From contig JAKZZE010000005.1 in NCBI GenBank assembly GCA_024220505.1, positions 828,501 through 892,500 on the forward strand: a DNA stretch of 64,000 nt, written 5' to 3'. The stretch is from Rhizopus arrhizus (lineage: Eukaryota > Mucoromycota > Mucoromycetes > Mucorales > Rhizopodaceae). Positions 55,779-64,000 of the stretch are shown here, piece by piece. A program made the translations under genes and the position numbers. The notes under the pieces are model-generated. The model was not told the DNA's origin, made no database searches, and saw only the letters and a program-made list of their open reading frames with translations. Within the stretch, counting starts at the first letter, position 1. Every line of letters begins with the position of its first letter.

Positions 55779-56455
55779 TTAGAACTTGTTGAAAGCCTTG
55801 GCAGTACCCTTAGCCTTGGAGACCTTAATAACGTTGAAACGAACGGTCTTGGAAAGAGGACGACATTGACCAATGGTGACCATATCACCACTATTATAAA
55901 AAGATTAGCAAATTGGATATCAAAGGCTTGGGGAGCCGCCACCTCACCAACTACCTCCATCCACAAAAACGAATCATTGCAAACCATTATGCTCATCAAA
56001 TTGGAATAGAGTCATAGTGAGATGTGTATTAAGGGGGAATACTTACACTTGGATGGCTTGGTTATCGAAAGCAGGAGAAACGTGAGCAGAGATGTTCTTG
56101 TGACGCTTTTCGTAACGGTTGTACTTGGGGATGTAGTGAAGGTAGTCACGACGAACAACAAGAGTACGCTTCATCTTGGTAGAGACGACAACACCAGTAA
56201 GGATACGACCTTGGATGTTGACTTCACCAACGAAAGGACACTTCTTGTCGATGTAGGTACCGACCTTAGCTTCCTTGGGGGTCTTGAAGCCGTTACCGAC
56301 TTCCTTGAACCAACGTTGGTTGCGCTTCTTGGCATCCTTGGAGTTTTGGAAAATACCAGCTTGCTTTTGGAAAGCCTTTTCGGTCTATTCCGATAAACGC
56401 GGTTAGATAATATGCTGATCGTGTTTCGTATTGTTGTACTTACTTGGTGTTCCAT
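55779..56455 (-). CDS. RPS11: 40S ribosomal protein uS17 (S11)
   Basis: Three exons: 56455-56444 (MEHQ only), 56384-56047 and 55890-55779; 153 residues. Typical uS17 blocks: [70 protein letters not shown]. The protein binds 18S rRNA in the small subunit body. The second donor is GTAAGT at 56046, two bases past an overlapping GTGTAAGT, chosen because only this keeps QVGDM in frame. A tiny first exon is common in fungal ribosomal protein genes. Its start lies only 147 bp from the PPR stop. Confidence 0.94.
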
Positions 56456-56602
56456 GTTTAATACAAAATGAAAGAGGAGGAAGTAAAAAAAATGCAAAAT
56501 TTTTTGTCTTTATTCTTTTTAGCTGAGAAGGAAAACAAAACTAGTCACATGCGATTTGATTGGGTTATTATACAAGCCACATATAGGCAGAATGCATTGG
56601 TA

Positions 56603-57562
56603 TTAGGAAGAGAATGGTGCTTTGTTTCTTTTATTTACATAATACAATTTTTTACGATAGTTGCTGTTTTTTCTATGTTTTATGATTTTAAGCAACAGCT
56701 GTTTTTTAAATTTCTTTGGGACCAGGCCTTCAGCTTCTGCGTGTAATTCTTCTATAAACTTTTTTGCTATACGATGTTTATTTACGTGACATAAGACAGA
56801 AACTACCATATCTACCATCGCATAATCAGGTGGGATTGAGTATGCTTCCATTTCATCTAAATAACGCATCATTGCTTTCATGTCCCTTCGTTCCACTGCA
56901 TCCTTCATCCAGATACCAAATGTCGCAACGGTCGGTGCACTATGTCGTTTGAGTTCCTCGTACGCTTTTTTCGCGTTTTCTATATCACCGTTCTCTAAAA
57001 AAGCCTTAATCAGCGTGTTGTAAATCACGACGTTCCCTCGCATGATGGGCTGTGACATATTTTGACAGACTTTCTGTATGGCTTGCATATCCCCTGTCGT
57101 ACGTGCGATCAAATTGATAAACATGGTATAGATGTACGTCAACGACCGTTGTGTGCGATCCGATAATGGACAGGTGCTGTAGAGCTGATCTAGGGTATCA
57201 TAAAGGGCTTGCATGCCAACCAAGTGATTGTTTACATAGAGCGATCTGGCAAGACTATAAAGTGCTTCCTGATTAGGGAATCCACCTTGTTCTACCAGTT
57301 TCAAATAAGTTGAAAGGGCCTCACTTGGCCGTCTTTGTTTGGCTAGTTTGACAATTGAAATACATGTTTCGGTAGTTCGGATTTTGCTGGTATCGATTGT
57401 ATTGGGTTGTGTTGAATACGATCGTAAGAATTTCCACCTTGATTGAAATCTGCCACAACCAAGGCATGTTGATGGGTTTCTTCGCTGTAATCTTAATAGA
57501 AGTGATTCATGTCTCGGCAAAATATTCGAAATAAATAAATTGAGCACGCGAGCTGGTCGCAT
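56603..57562 (-). CDS. Pentatricopeptide-repeat protein, probably mitochondrial
   Basis: Single exon, 319 residues from ATG at 57562; five more codons upstream lack an ATG. The N-terminal ~65 residues are basic with no acids at first (MRPARVLNLFISNILPRH, LRSYSTQ), a mitochondrial presequence. At least four helix-turn-helix PPR units follow, best seen in VVIYNTLIKAFLENGDIENA and the next unit, TFGIWMKDAVERRDMKAMM. The C-terminus is basic. PPR proteins bind organellar transcripts; which one cannot be told from sequence. Confidence 0.8.
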   Translation of the reverse strand: MRPARVLNLFISNILPRHESLLLRLQRRNPSTCLGCGRFQSRWKFLRSYSTQPNTIDTSKIRTTETCISIVKLAKQRRPSEALSTYLKLVEQGGFPNQEALYSLARSLYVNNHLVGMQALYDTLDQLYSTCPLSDRTQRSLTYIYTMFINLIARTTGDMQAIQKVCQNMSQPIMRGNVVIYNTLIKAFLENGDIENAKKAYEELKRHSAPTVATFGIWMKDAVERRDMKAMMRYLDEMEAYSIPPDYAMVDMVVSVLCHVNKHRIAKKFIEELHAEAEGLVPKKFKKQLLLKIIKHRKNSNYRKKLYYVNKRNKAPFSS

Positions 57563-57970
57563 GAGAGGTTTTGCCACAAAAAAAAAGAAGTGAAATAGAA
57601 AAAAACTTCAATTTTGCAAAATTCCCTCCTACCCCCTTTTTATGAATGTGACGCAACATATACCAAAAAAGGCAAGTGGTCAAGTATTCCTATTTTTAAG
57701 AGTTGATCCCATTGTTGCCATATATTTCTGTATAAGTGTTGTGGTTGTATTTATTAAAAGAAAGATTTGTATCATAGAAAGGGTACCTGTATCTATCTTT
57801 GTAGCGTGTTTTTTAAATTAATGCATCGTACATTTATGATCTTTCTTTTTCTTACAGAACTTGATGAGTTTTTCATCAAACATCTTACTCATTTTCAAGA
57901 TACATGTTCTTCAACGTTTAACCAACATAAGCATTCATTACATGTGCTTAAATAAAGAAAAATTTATTTA
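57563..57970. other. Intergenic, PPR promoter / MKT1 3' end
   Basis: 408 bp, AT-rich, between the MKT1 stop and the PPR gene start. No conserved coding signal; an apparent plus-strand frame of 62 codons here has no support. Confidence 0.5.
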
Positions 57971-60845
57971 TTAAAACATCTTGGTTCGAAACCATTCATT
58001 TGCATCGGTAAACATAGTCAATGTTTCCAACGAGATAGTATTCATTCTGTGTAATAACTCCACAGATTCTACTAACTTCTTCCAAAATTGAAAACCAATA
58101 TCAAGATCGGCTTGAATAGAGGAACATGTTGGGAATGCCTTTTCAGTATGTGCTAAAGCTTCAGATGGTGATTGACCTTCTACTATCTTTTCAAGATAAT
58201 GTTTACATACGAGGCCCAAAGCAACGTTAACATCAGCCATGTAAGGAAGACTATCATTTGTAAAGATTGACTTCCTTTTCTTTGTTTGTAACAATGCTTA
58301 CCTATCGTTAATTTCAAAATAATCATCTCTTTCCTTTCTTACGAGCCCATTCAAAAAGAAAGATAAAGTAATCATTTCACTTAAATTTCTATAGCTTCTG
58401 TTCAATGCTTTTACGAAACTATTAAAAACAAGTAAATCACGATTCAAAGGACCAGACCATTGAGCACTCTACATAAAAGCAATCATAAATATACGTAAAT
58501 AGACATGTTCCAATTGCTTACCTTAAGCTGAATCGGCAATAAAGAAAATATACGAGAAAGTAATATAACGTTCTTTTGTTCAGATTCTAGTATATGTTAT
58601 CATTTATGAATGTCCATTCACTTGTTTTTTTCTTTTCTACTTACCATTTCCAAGCGGTTTCGTGTACGTTTTACTGTAAGTTTTATTGCTCAATACTTCA
58701 AATCGAATCAACTCCAGTGCTGTCAATAAAGCTTCTTGCATTGATCTAGAGACTTGATCACCTTTAAATGCTGTATTCAGTGCTTTTCCCCATGGTGTAA
58801 GCAGATGTTTTGAGGATGTAATAAAGCTAAATAAATTCATTTATTAACAGCGTTTTAAATAAAAATATAAATTTACTCTCTTATCTCTAATGTCTTCCAC
58901 AACACATTGGCTATAACTTCATTCTTATCCTCAAGTGGCTAAAATATACATAAATAAACATTTCCATTTTTTCTCTTTCATTCTTATATACCTGCTCAGG
59001 GTGTGGTTTAGTAATAGTTTTAGTAGCCTTTGATTCATTTTCAAGTGTACGGATACAAAACTTCAAATCAATGTGTGTTGTCTATAACAATTATATGTTA
59101 GAAAACATAATTCTATTTCTAAAAAATGATGTACCTTTTGTGATTTTAATTCTGAATCAATCAAACTCTTTGTTACATTCCATGAATTAGTTTTTTCATA
59201 CACTGTATTTAAAGGAGTGACATCAATACGCGTTGCTCCCTCTGTAGGTTGATGATACATAATTTGCTCAACTGCAGGTTCAAACCAAAAGTAAGTAGCC
59301 ACTTTACGTGTCTTATAAAATTGATGAAGAGGCTGAGTGAGAAAACTGAGTGTTTGAGTACGAATACTAAGAAGTTGATGAAGAAAGTGGTGGTATTCAG
59401 CAGATTCACCATTATCTAAAGGTGCATTTTCAATCAACACACCGGAAACGAGACTATTGATACACTAGTTTGAATGTTAATATATGATTTGCCTTTGCCT
59501 TTGTCTTTTTTTTTAGAAAATAAAAATACCTGTGGTCCAATAAGACCTCGCATGAGATAATAGTAAAGCTCGTCCGGTAAACGATAACCAATGAATTCGT
59601 GAATATCGTTTGGTGCATGTTCAATATTTAATGGCTTGATCTCACCTTCATCAGTTAAAATTAAATGGTATTTAACAGCACAGCGTGTACGACAAAAGAG
59701 GTCAATGTATTGTGTTTTAGAAATAATTGGGTTGTCCGAGTAAGCTTGAACTGCATTGAATCCAGTCTTGTGTTGTTTGATTAAATCGTGAACACCTTTC
59801 AAAAGAATTATTCTATTGATGCTTATTATCCGAATCTCTTTATTTTACCTTTAAATGTGAAGCTCACTACAGATGTGTTGAGTGGAGGGAAGCTTGGGCA
59901 ATATTCGAAACCAGCTAATATGCAAATATCCAAGAATTGTTCATCAGATACAACCAAGTCTTGAAGTACTGTCTTTTTGCTTATCCAATGATAATTTCCT
60001 TTCTATTTTATTTTATTTTGTATTTTCTACTTTAATCTTTTTCTGTGTACAAACTTTTCCCCTGCCCTCTCTTTTTAATACCTCAAAATCAATACTTGTA
60101 ATCATCTTATCAACATCCCACATTAATAGTTCAGAACCTCCGCATACTGCGTTCACAAGTTGTCTAGGATGATTATACATATAAGCAAGCTAATAACAAT
60201 AACATCAGTGTCAATTCATCCTCTTTTAATCTATCTGATTTACCTGAGCCCAAGCAGAGTAAGGAGCCCGAACAAATTCTATACCATTTTCATGCAAAAT
60301 ATGAAATACACTGTTCAATAGATCTGCGGGATGGACACCTCCACTACTTGCCCAATTACTCATGGCCAAATCCACTTTTCCTTTTTCGTAAAATTCCCAA
60401 CCGGTTGCTCGGTGATTTGGACGTGTATCTTCTTTTGAAAATGGCTTATCTTTACGAAGAATGGATAAACCAGGAAATACAAAGATGGGTGTGATGCCGT
60501 TGGTCCTAAAAACGCGAGTACATTAGCTCTCTTTTATATATCCATCTGCCAAAAGAACCCTTTACTTAAAGTGTTTTAATTCTTTTTCAATGGATTCTTT
60601 TAGTCGAAGAGGTAATCCACCCATGGCAGTAACAGCTGGCTCTTTTAATACAATCTTTCGAAGCCAATCATTACCCTCGATACCTAATCTTGTGTCTTTC
60701 AGTTGTGATGTGGCAGAGGTTTGAATTAAACGTCGTTCCGCCGTGAAAACTATTTGCAAAATCATAGTGATTAAGTTCTTTTATTTATTACTGTAGCATT
60801 AAAGAAATTATTATGTTTATTACTGTCAAAATGTCGAATCGGCAT
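57971..60845 (-). CDS. MKT1: Mkt1-like post-transcriptional regulator (XPG/FEN1-fold)
   Basis: Thirteen exons, all GT-AG and in phase: 60845-60824, 60749-60566, 60505-60244, 60189-60082, 59972-59849, 59795-59530, 59464-59135, 59081-58992, 58938-58877, 58826-58645, 58586-58522, 58468-58302 and 58250-57971; 713 residues. The 22-bp first exon gives MPIRHFD, matching the Mkt1 start MPIR. The XPG-like half shows RLGIEGNDWLRKI, FVFPGLSILRKDKPF, LAYMYNHPRQ, CGGSELLMWDVDK and DLVVSDEQFLDICILAG. The C-terminal half is the Mkt1 C-terminal domain. In yeast Mkt1 acts with Pbp1 on polysomes to control mRNA translation and has lost nuclease activity. It is the most intron-rich gene here. Confidence 0.9.
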
Positions 60846-61161
60846 AACGGAAAACGGTAAGAGATGAAATAAAAAAAAAAAAAGGAGAAAATAAATTTTA
60901 GAATTTATTCCATTTTCTCACTTTGGGTGACTTTAATTTTTGTTTGTATTCATGCATTTTCGTATATTGAATGATACATTTAAAGCTTTGCACTAATATT
61001 GGTAGAAAAAGCCTAGTTTTTCTTTTTTTACAATAGCTTAGTGAAATAAAAATGAACCATTTAGTACTATGTTGGATTTATTATGTAAAAAAAAAAAAGA
61101 TTAGTGTAGCGCGTATTATAATATTGGCCAAAGGTTTAAAATATATAAAAAAAAAGCATTA
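60846..61161. other. Intergenic, MKT1 promoter / F-box 3' end
   Basis: 316 bp, AT-rich with short A runs. Nothing specific recognised. Confidence 0.5.
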
Positions 61162-62892
61162 TTAAAAATAACAATCAATCGTTTTCGCACCATCTTGTAA
61201 TAGCAAATTCAGTCTATGAATGGATTGACAACGAATAGAAAGAGTGATAACATAAGGATGATAATTCGCGTACAGCTCATTTACAATGAAAGGGGGTATA
61301 CGTATTAGCCTGTTTTCTTGCCAAAGATAATGATTCACACAAATATCGTTGGATTTCACTAAATTCAGCAATAGTTGTTTACAGTTTAATGAAATAAGAT
61401 CCAATTCTAATACTTTGTCGAACCGGGTATTAGGCATATCCATGGTAAGAGTGACAGGTAAGTTGGTTTCATTTGGAAAGTGGCACTCGTGCATGACCAA
61501 TTTTTGAAGGTTAGGTAAAAAATTGGAAATTTCGGTAAGTACCCCATCGTTCAAGTTAGCCTTTTTGAGCTTTAGTTCTGTAAGATGAACGTGGCATTTG
61601 TTGGTTATTGGTAAATAATGGTCAATTTCGATATAGCTGATTTGCAGTGATTTTAGATTGGGGCAACAGTCGCCATAGATGCCGAGGTTGAAAAAGCTCC
61701 AAAAGTGGCAAGGATGCTCAATAACCAAACGATGCAGTTGAGGACCAAGAATATTCAGGATGACTGAGGATACCGAGGATGAAAAATCGTCCTCGTACTC
61801 ACCAGTGATGTTGCAATGAATGCCGTCGGACGTCATAGTCAACTGAACAACTATTTGGCGCAGGTAGTGAAATTCAGGCGTATATTCAAGTTGAATTGTT
61901 CTTGGATGTTGAAACTTGATGAGTGAATTGAGAAGCTGCAGAAGAGCACTGATGTATCGTACTTTGAGAACAATGAAGGGAATTCGGGTCATATGTTCAA
62001 TAGATTGAATGTCAAATATTGCTGAGCTATGGATTGCCACTTGTAATTCTTGTAAACAAGGAAATTTCTGTAAAAAGTAGCTTATTTGAGGCATATAAAT
62101 TGCATCAAAAGAAAAACAGCCCTTAATTGATATTTTTTTCATTGACGGATAAGTTTCGACAGTCTGTGGGACATTTTGCAGGGCTTCTAAGGTGTCTAGT
62201 TCAGTCTGTGTTAATCCAAAGTCGTGCCAGTCAATATCCAATTCAGCCACTTGACTGGCATATCTTAAAGCCAGTTCATAGTCTTGTTTTGTGGCATATC
62301 CAATTCGAGGAAATATGTTCAACCTGGTCAAGCAAGGGAAAAGCCGCAGTTCAGCTACATCTTCTACACGGACAGGCGTTGATCGAGGTCCTAATAATTG
62401 CAGATTTGTCAAACTGGATCGTACTTCTCGCACACACTGGTAATAAAGCTCCAAGTTGTCACTTTCTCGAATTGTATCTGGTATCCTTTGTAGCTTGGCC
62501 CAGACATGTCCCTCTTGCATGATTCTCAAGAATGTTTTCCACCATCCATACGACATATTCTCTTCGTCTGATTCGAATACTTCTACATTCGGACAATAAT
62601 CAATTAACATAGTCAACCTTTCATATAACTCTTCTAAATTGTAACTTCCTTCCATAAACTTTATTCTTTTCACAAATCGGCCCAGCTGATGAGGTGAGAG
62701 ACATATGAACGGTATGTAATCATCTGTGAGATCTTCAAGATAGATGGTGTTGTAAAGGTACGGCGTACAGATCAAGTTCCATGTCTTATTTACTAAACAA
62801 TAGTTGACTAAATCTTCTATTGACAAATGTGATATAATCTGGTCCCACATTTCAAGAGGAAGGTTGGACCATACAGCACTTTTGAATTCCAT
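61162..62892 (-). CDS. F-box protein with leucine-rich repeats
   Basis: Intronless, 576 residues. The F-box is at 10-52 (NLPLEMWDQIISHLSIEDLV, then CLVNKTWNLICTPYLY), binding Skp1 of an SCF ubiquitin ligase. The rest is irregular leucine-rich repeats (LQELQVAIHS, LKSLQISYIEID, LTELKLKKANL, LQKLVMHECHF), the usual substrate-binding part. Such F-box/LRR proteins are a large expanded family in Mucorales. The substrate is unknown. The ATG at 62892 is the first in frame and sits directly before the F-box. Confidence 0.88.
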   Translation of the reverse strand: MEFKSAVWSNLPLEMWDQIISHLSIEDLVNYCLVNKTWNLICTPYLYNTIYLEDLTDDYIPFICLSPHQLGRFVKRIKFMEGSYNLEELYERLTMLIDYCPNVEVFESDEENMSYGWWKTFLRIMQEGHVWAKLQRIPDTIRESDNLELYYQCVREVRSSLTNLQLLGPRSTPVRVEDVAELRLFPCLTRLNIFPRIGYATKQDYELALRYASQVAELDIDWHDFGLTQTELDTLEALQNVPQTVETYPSMKKISIKGCFSFDAIYMPQISYFLQKFPCLQELQVAIHSSAIFDIQSIEHMTRIPFIVLKVRYISALLQLLNSLIKFQHPRTIQLEYTPEFHYLRQIVVQLTMTSDGIHCNITGEYEDDFSSSVSSVILNILGPQLHRLVIEHPCHFWSFFNLGIYGDCCPNLKSLQISYIEIDHYLPITNKCHVHLTELKLKKANLNDGVLTEISNFLPNLQKLVMHECHFPNETNLPVTLTMDMPNTRFDKVLELDLISLNCKQLLLNLVKSNDICVNHYLWQENRLIRIPPFIVNELYANYHPYVITLSIRCQSIHRLNLLLQDGAKTIDCYF

Positions 62893-63711
62893 GTGAAAAA
62901 AAAGTAATAAAAAAGAAGAATAACTTAAAAAAAATGCATATAAACTAAAAAAAAGAGAAAGAAAGAGAAAAGGTAATTAATCATAATTGAATTTGTTGGA
63001 CAACATTAGTGCGAATCAACACTACTTTTTTTTTTTATAAAAAAAAAGAATCAAGATGATATTCAACCTGCTCACTCTTGTAAATTATCGCAAAGACAAT
63101 CCATCAAAACATCTCTCTCGTTTATAAATAAATATGAATGTAAATCAAGAAAATTATATATTCCGGTATAGCAAAGTTGTTTGAGGTTATACTATGATTT
63201 TTTGATTTATGCATATTAAGCCATACAGTGGGAAATAAATTAATATAGTTTAAATTTCTTTTTTTAAACGTTATTTAAACACATTTGACCAAGCTAACTG
63301 TAAGAGCACTAGTAGGCTAGTAAATTATAATGATTACAGATGCTTCTATATGGTATATTGCTGTTGAATTTGCTCAGTATTTCAAACAGTTTATAGTCAA
63401 ACACTGTTTTGATAAAGAAACGAAGAGGATACGAGGTTATAATAAAATAAAGAAAAGAATAAATGGTATATTGTGAATCTTACTTTTCTTTAAATTGCAA
63501 ATAGATGACCTGGAAAGATTGATTGAGATGGGTCACAACCAATGATTCAAGGCGTATCATTTCTATCCATCGTGCAAAATATTGATAAATGTACAGGATG
63601 GGATTAGAAATGATCACTCATCATTGACGGTTTTTATTTTTTGAAAGCCATCACCAAGTGGTTAAGCTGTTCATCCAATAGAAAGCACAAAAAAAGAATA
63701 AAGCTATATAT
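62893..63711. other. Intergenic region
   Basis: About 0.8 kb, AT-rich. It contains the F-box promoter. A short A-box-like string (CCAAGTGGTTAAGC) near 63655 lacks a tRNA body. Nothing else is seen. Confidence 0.5.
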
Positions 63712-64000
63712 TTATCTACAGATTTTATTAGAATATTGAGGTACAATTCTTTCTTTTAGCATAGACTCCCACAACTCCAAGTACTCCTGGTTTCTAAACC
63801 AAAACGTAGTATTCATTATCTTAGAATCATTCCAATTGACGGTCAGGCACCACTTGCCATAGCCTAAAGACTGATTACAAACACTCAAAATACGACTATG
63901 AAAGATGCCATATCTAAATTCAAGATTGCTTCTTCTCTTCTTTTTGATTGGAATCGCATTGAGCTTGATCGAATCCTTACTATTGTCCTTACAGATTAAA
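63712..64000 (-). CDS. C-terminal end of an unknown protein (partial)
   Basis: From the right edge a minus-strand frame is open for 95 codons to TAA at 63714-63712. Its composition is protein-like: NQSLGYGKWCLTVNWND and FWFRNQEYLELWESMLKERI, preceded by a basic PIKKKRRS. No start is visible within the window. I do not recognise the family; it could be the last exon of a host gene or part of an element. Confidence 0.4.
   Translation of the reverse strand, partial: LICKDNSKDSIKLNAIPIKKKRRSNLEFRYGIFHSRILSVCNQSLGYGKWCLTVNWNDSKIMNTTFWFRNQEYLELWESMLKERIVPQYSNKICR

Noticed and set aside
63650..63700. tRNA-like string CCAAGTGGTTAAGC
   Set aside because: Only an A-box resemblance; no anticodon arm, B box or acceptor pairing follows.

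Overview
The window is nuclear DNA of a fungus, most likely an early-diverging mould of the Mucorales/Mucoromycota. Genes are compact and interrupted by short (about 45-110 bp) GT-AG introns, intergenic DNA is very AT-rich with many long A/T runs, and the gene set (eS24, uS17, LETM1/Mdm38, Hom2-type aspartate-semialdehyde dehydrogenase, arginase, Mkt1, F-box/LRR, PPR) is fungal. Nearly all host genes are on the minus strand.

Layout. 1-1521 is the 5' part of a LINE (ORF1 plus the start of ORF2). 2.3-7.6 kb holds four host genes: LETM1, a secreted aspartic protease, eS24 and Hom2. 7.6-15.1 kb is gene-poor, with a dithiol glutaredoxin and a small GPI-type cysteine-rich protein. 15.1-43.1 kb is a mobile-element domain. 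44.0-62.9 kb is a dense minus-strand run: arginase, a tail-anchored fatty-aldehyde dehydrogenase with an apparent frameshift, a small hypothetical protein, a 2515-residue GAR-domain coiled-coil giant, uS17, a PPR protein, MKT1 and an F-box protein.

The domain at 15083-43084 is the main discovery. It is a very large inverted repeat: two 8.4-kb arms (15083-29442 once a later insertion is removed, and 34683-43084) that I could tell apart only by one-base length differences in homopolymers. They flank a 5240-bp spacer. Each arm carries the same intact Ty3/Gypsy element (called B here), inserted 11 bp upstream of a tRNA-Arg(UCU) gene, between that gene and its TATA-like upstream element. The left arm alone carries a second, intact chromodomain Ty3/Gypsy element (A) with identical LTRs and a GTTAT target duplication; the right arm keeps the empty site. 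The spacer holds decayed LINE 3' ends and a decayed Fanzor (eukaryotic TnpB-like RNA-guided nuclease) gene, followed directly by a GC-rich hairpin where a guide-RNA scaffold is expected.

Order of events inferred from nesting: Fanzor and LINE copies decayed; element B inserted at the tRNA gene; the B/tRNA segment became an inverted pair (or was homogenised by gene conversion); element A then entered the left arm. Transcription across the locus would give long self-complementary RNA, so it is a candidate small-RNA source. The housekeeping genes do not form one pathway. Exon joins were worked out by eye from splice signals, reading phase and family conservation.
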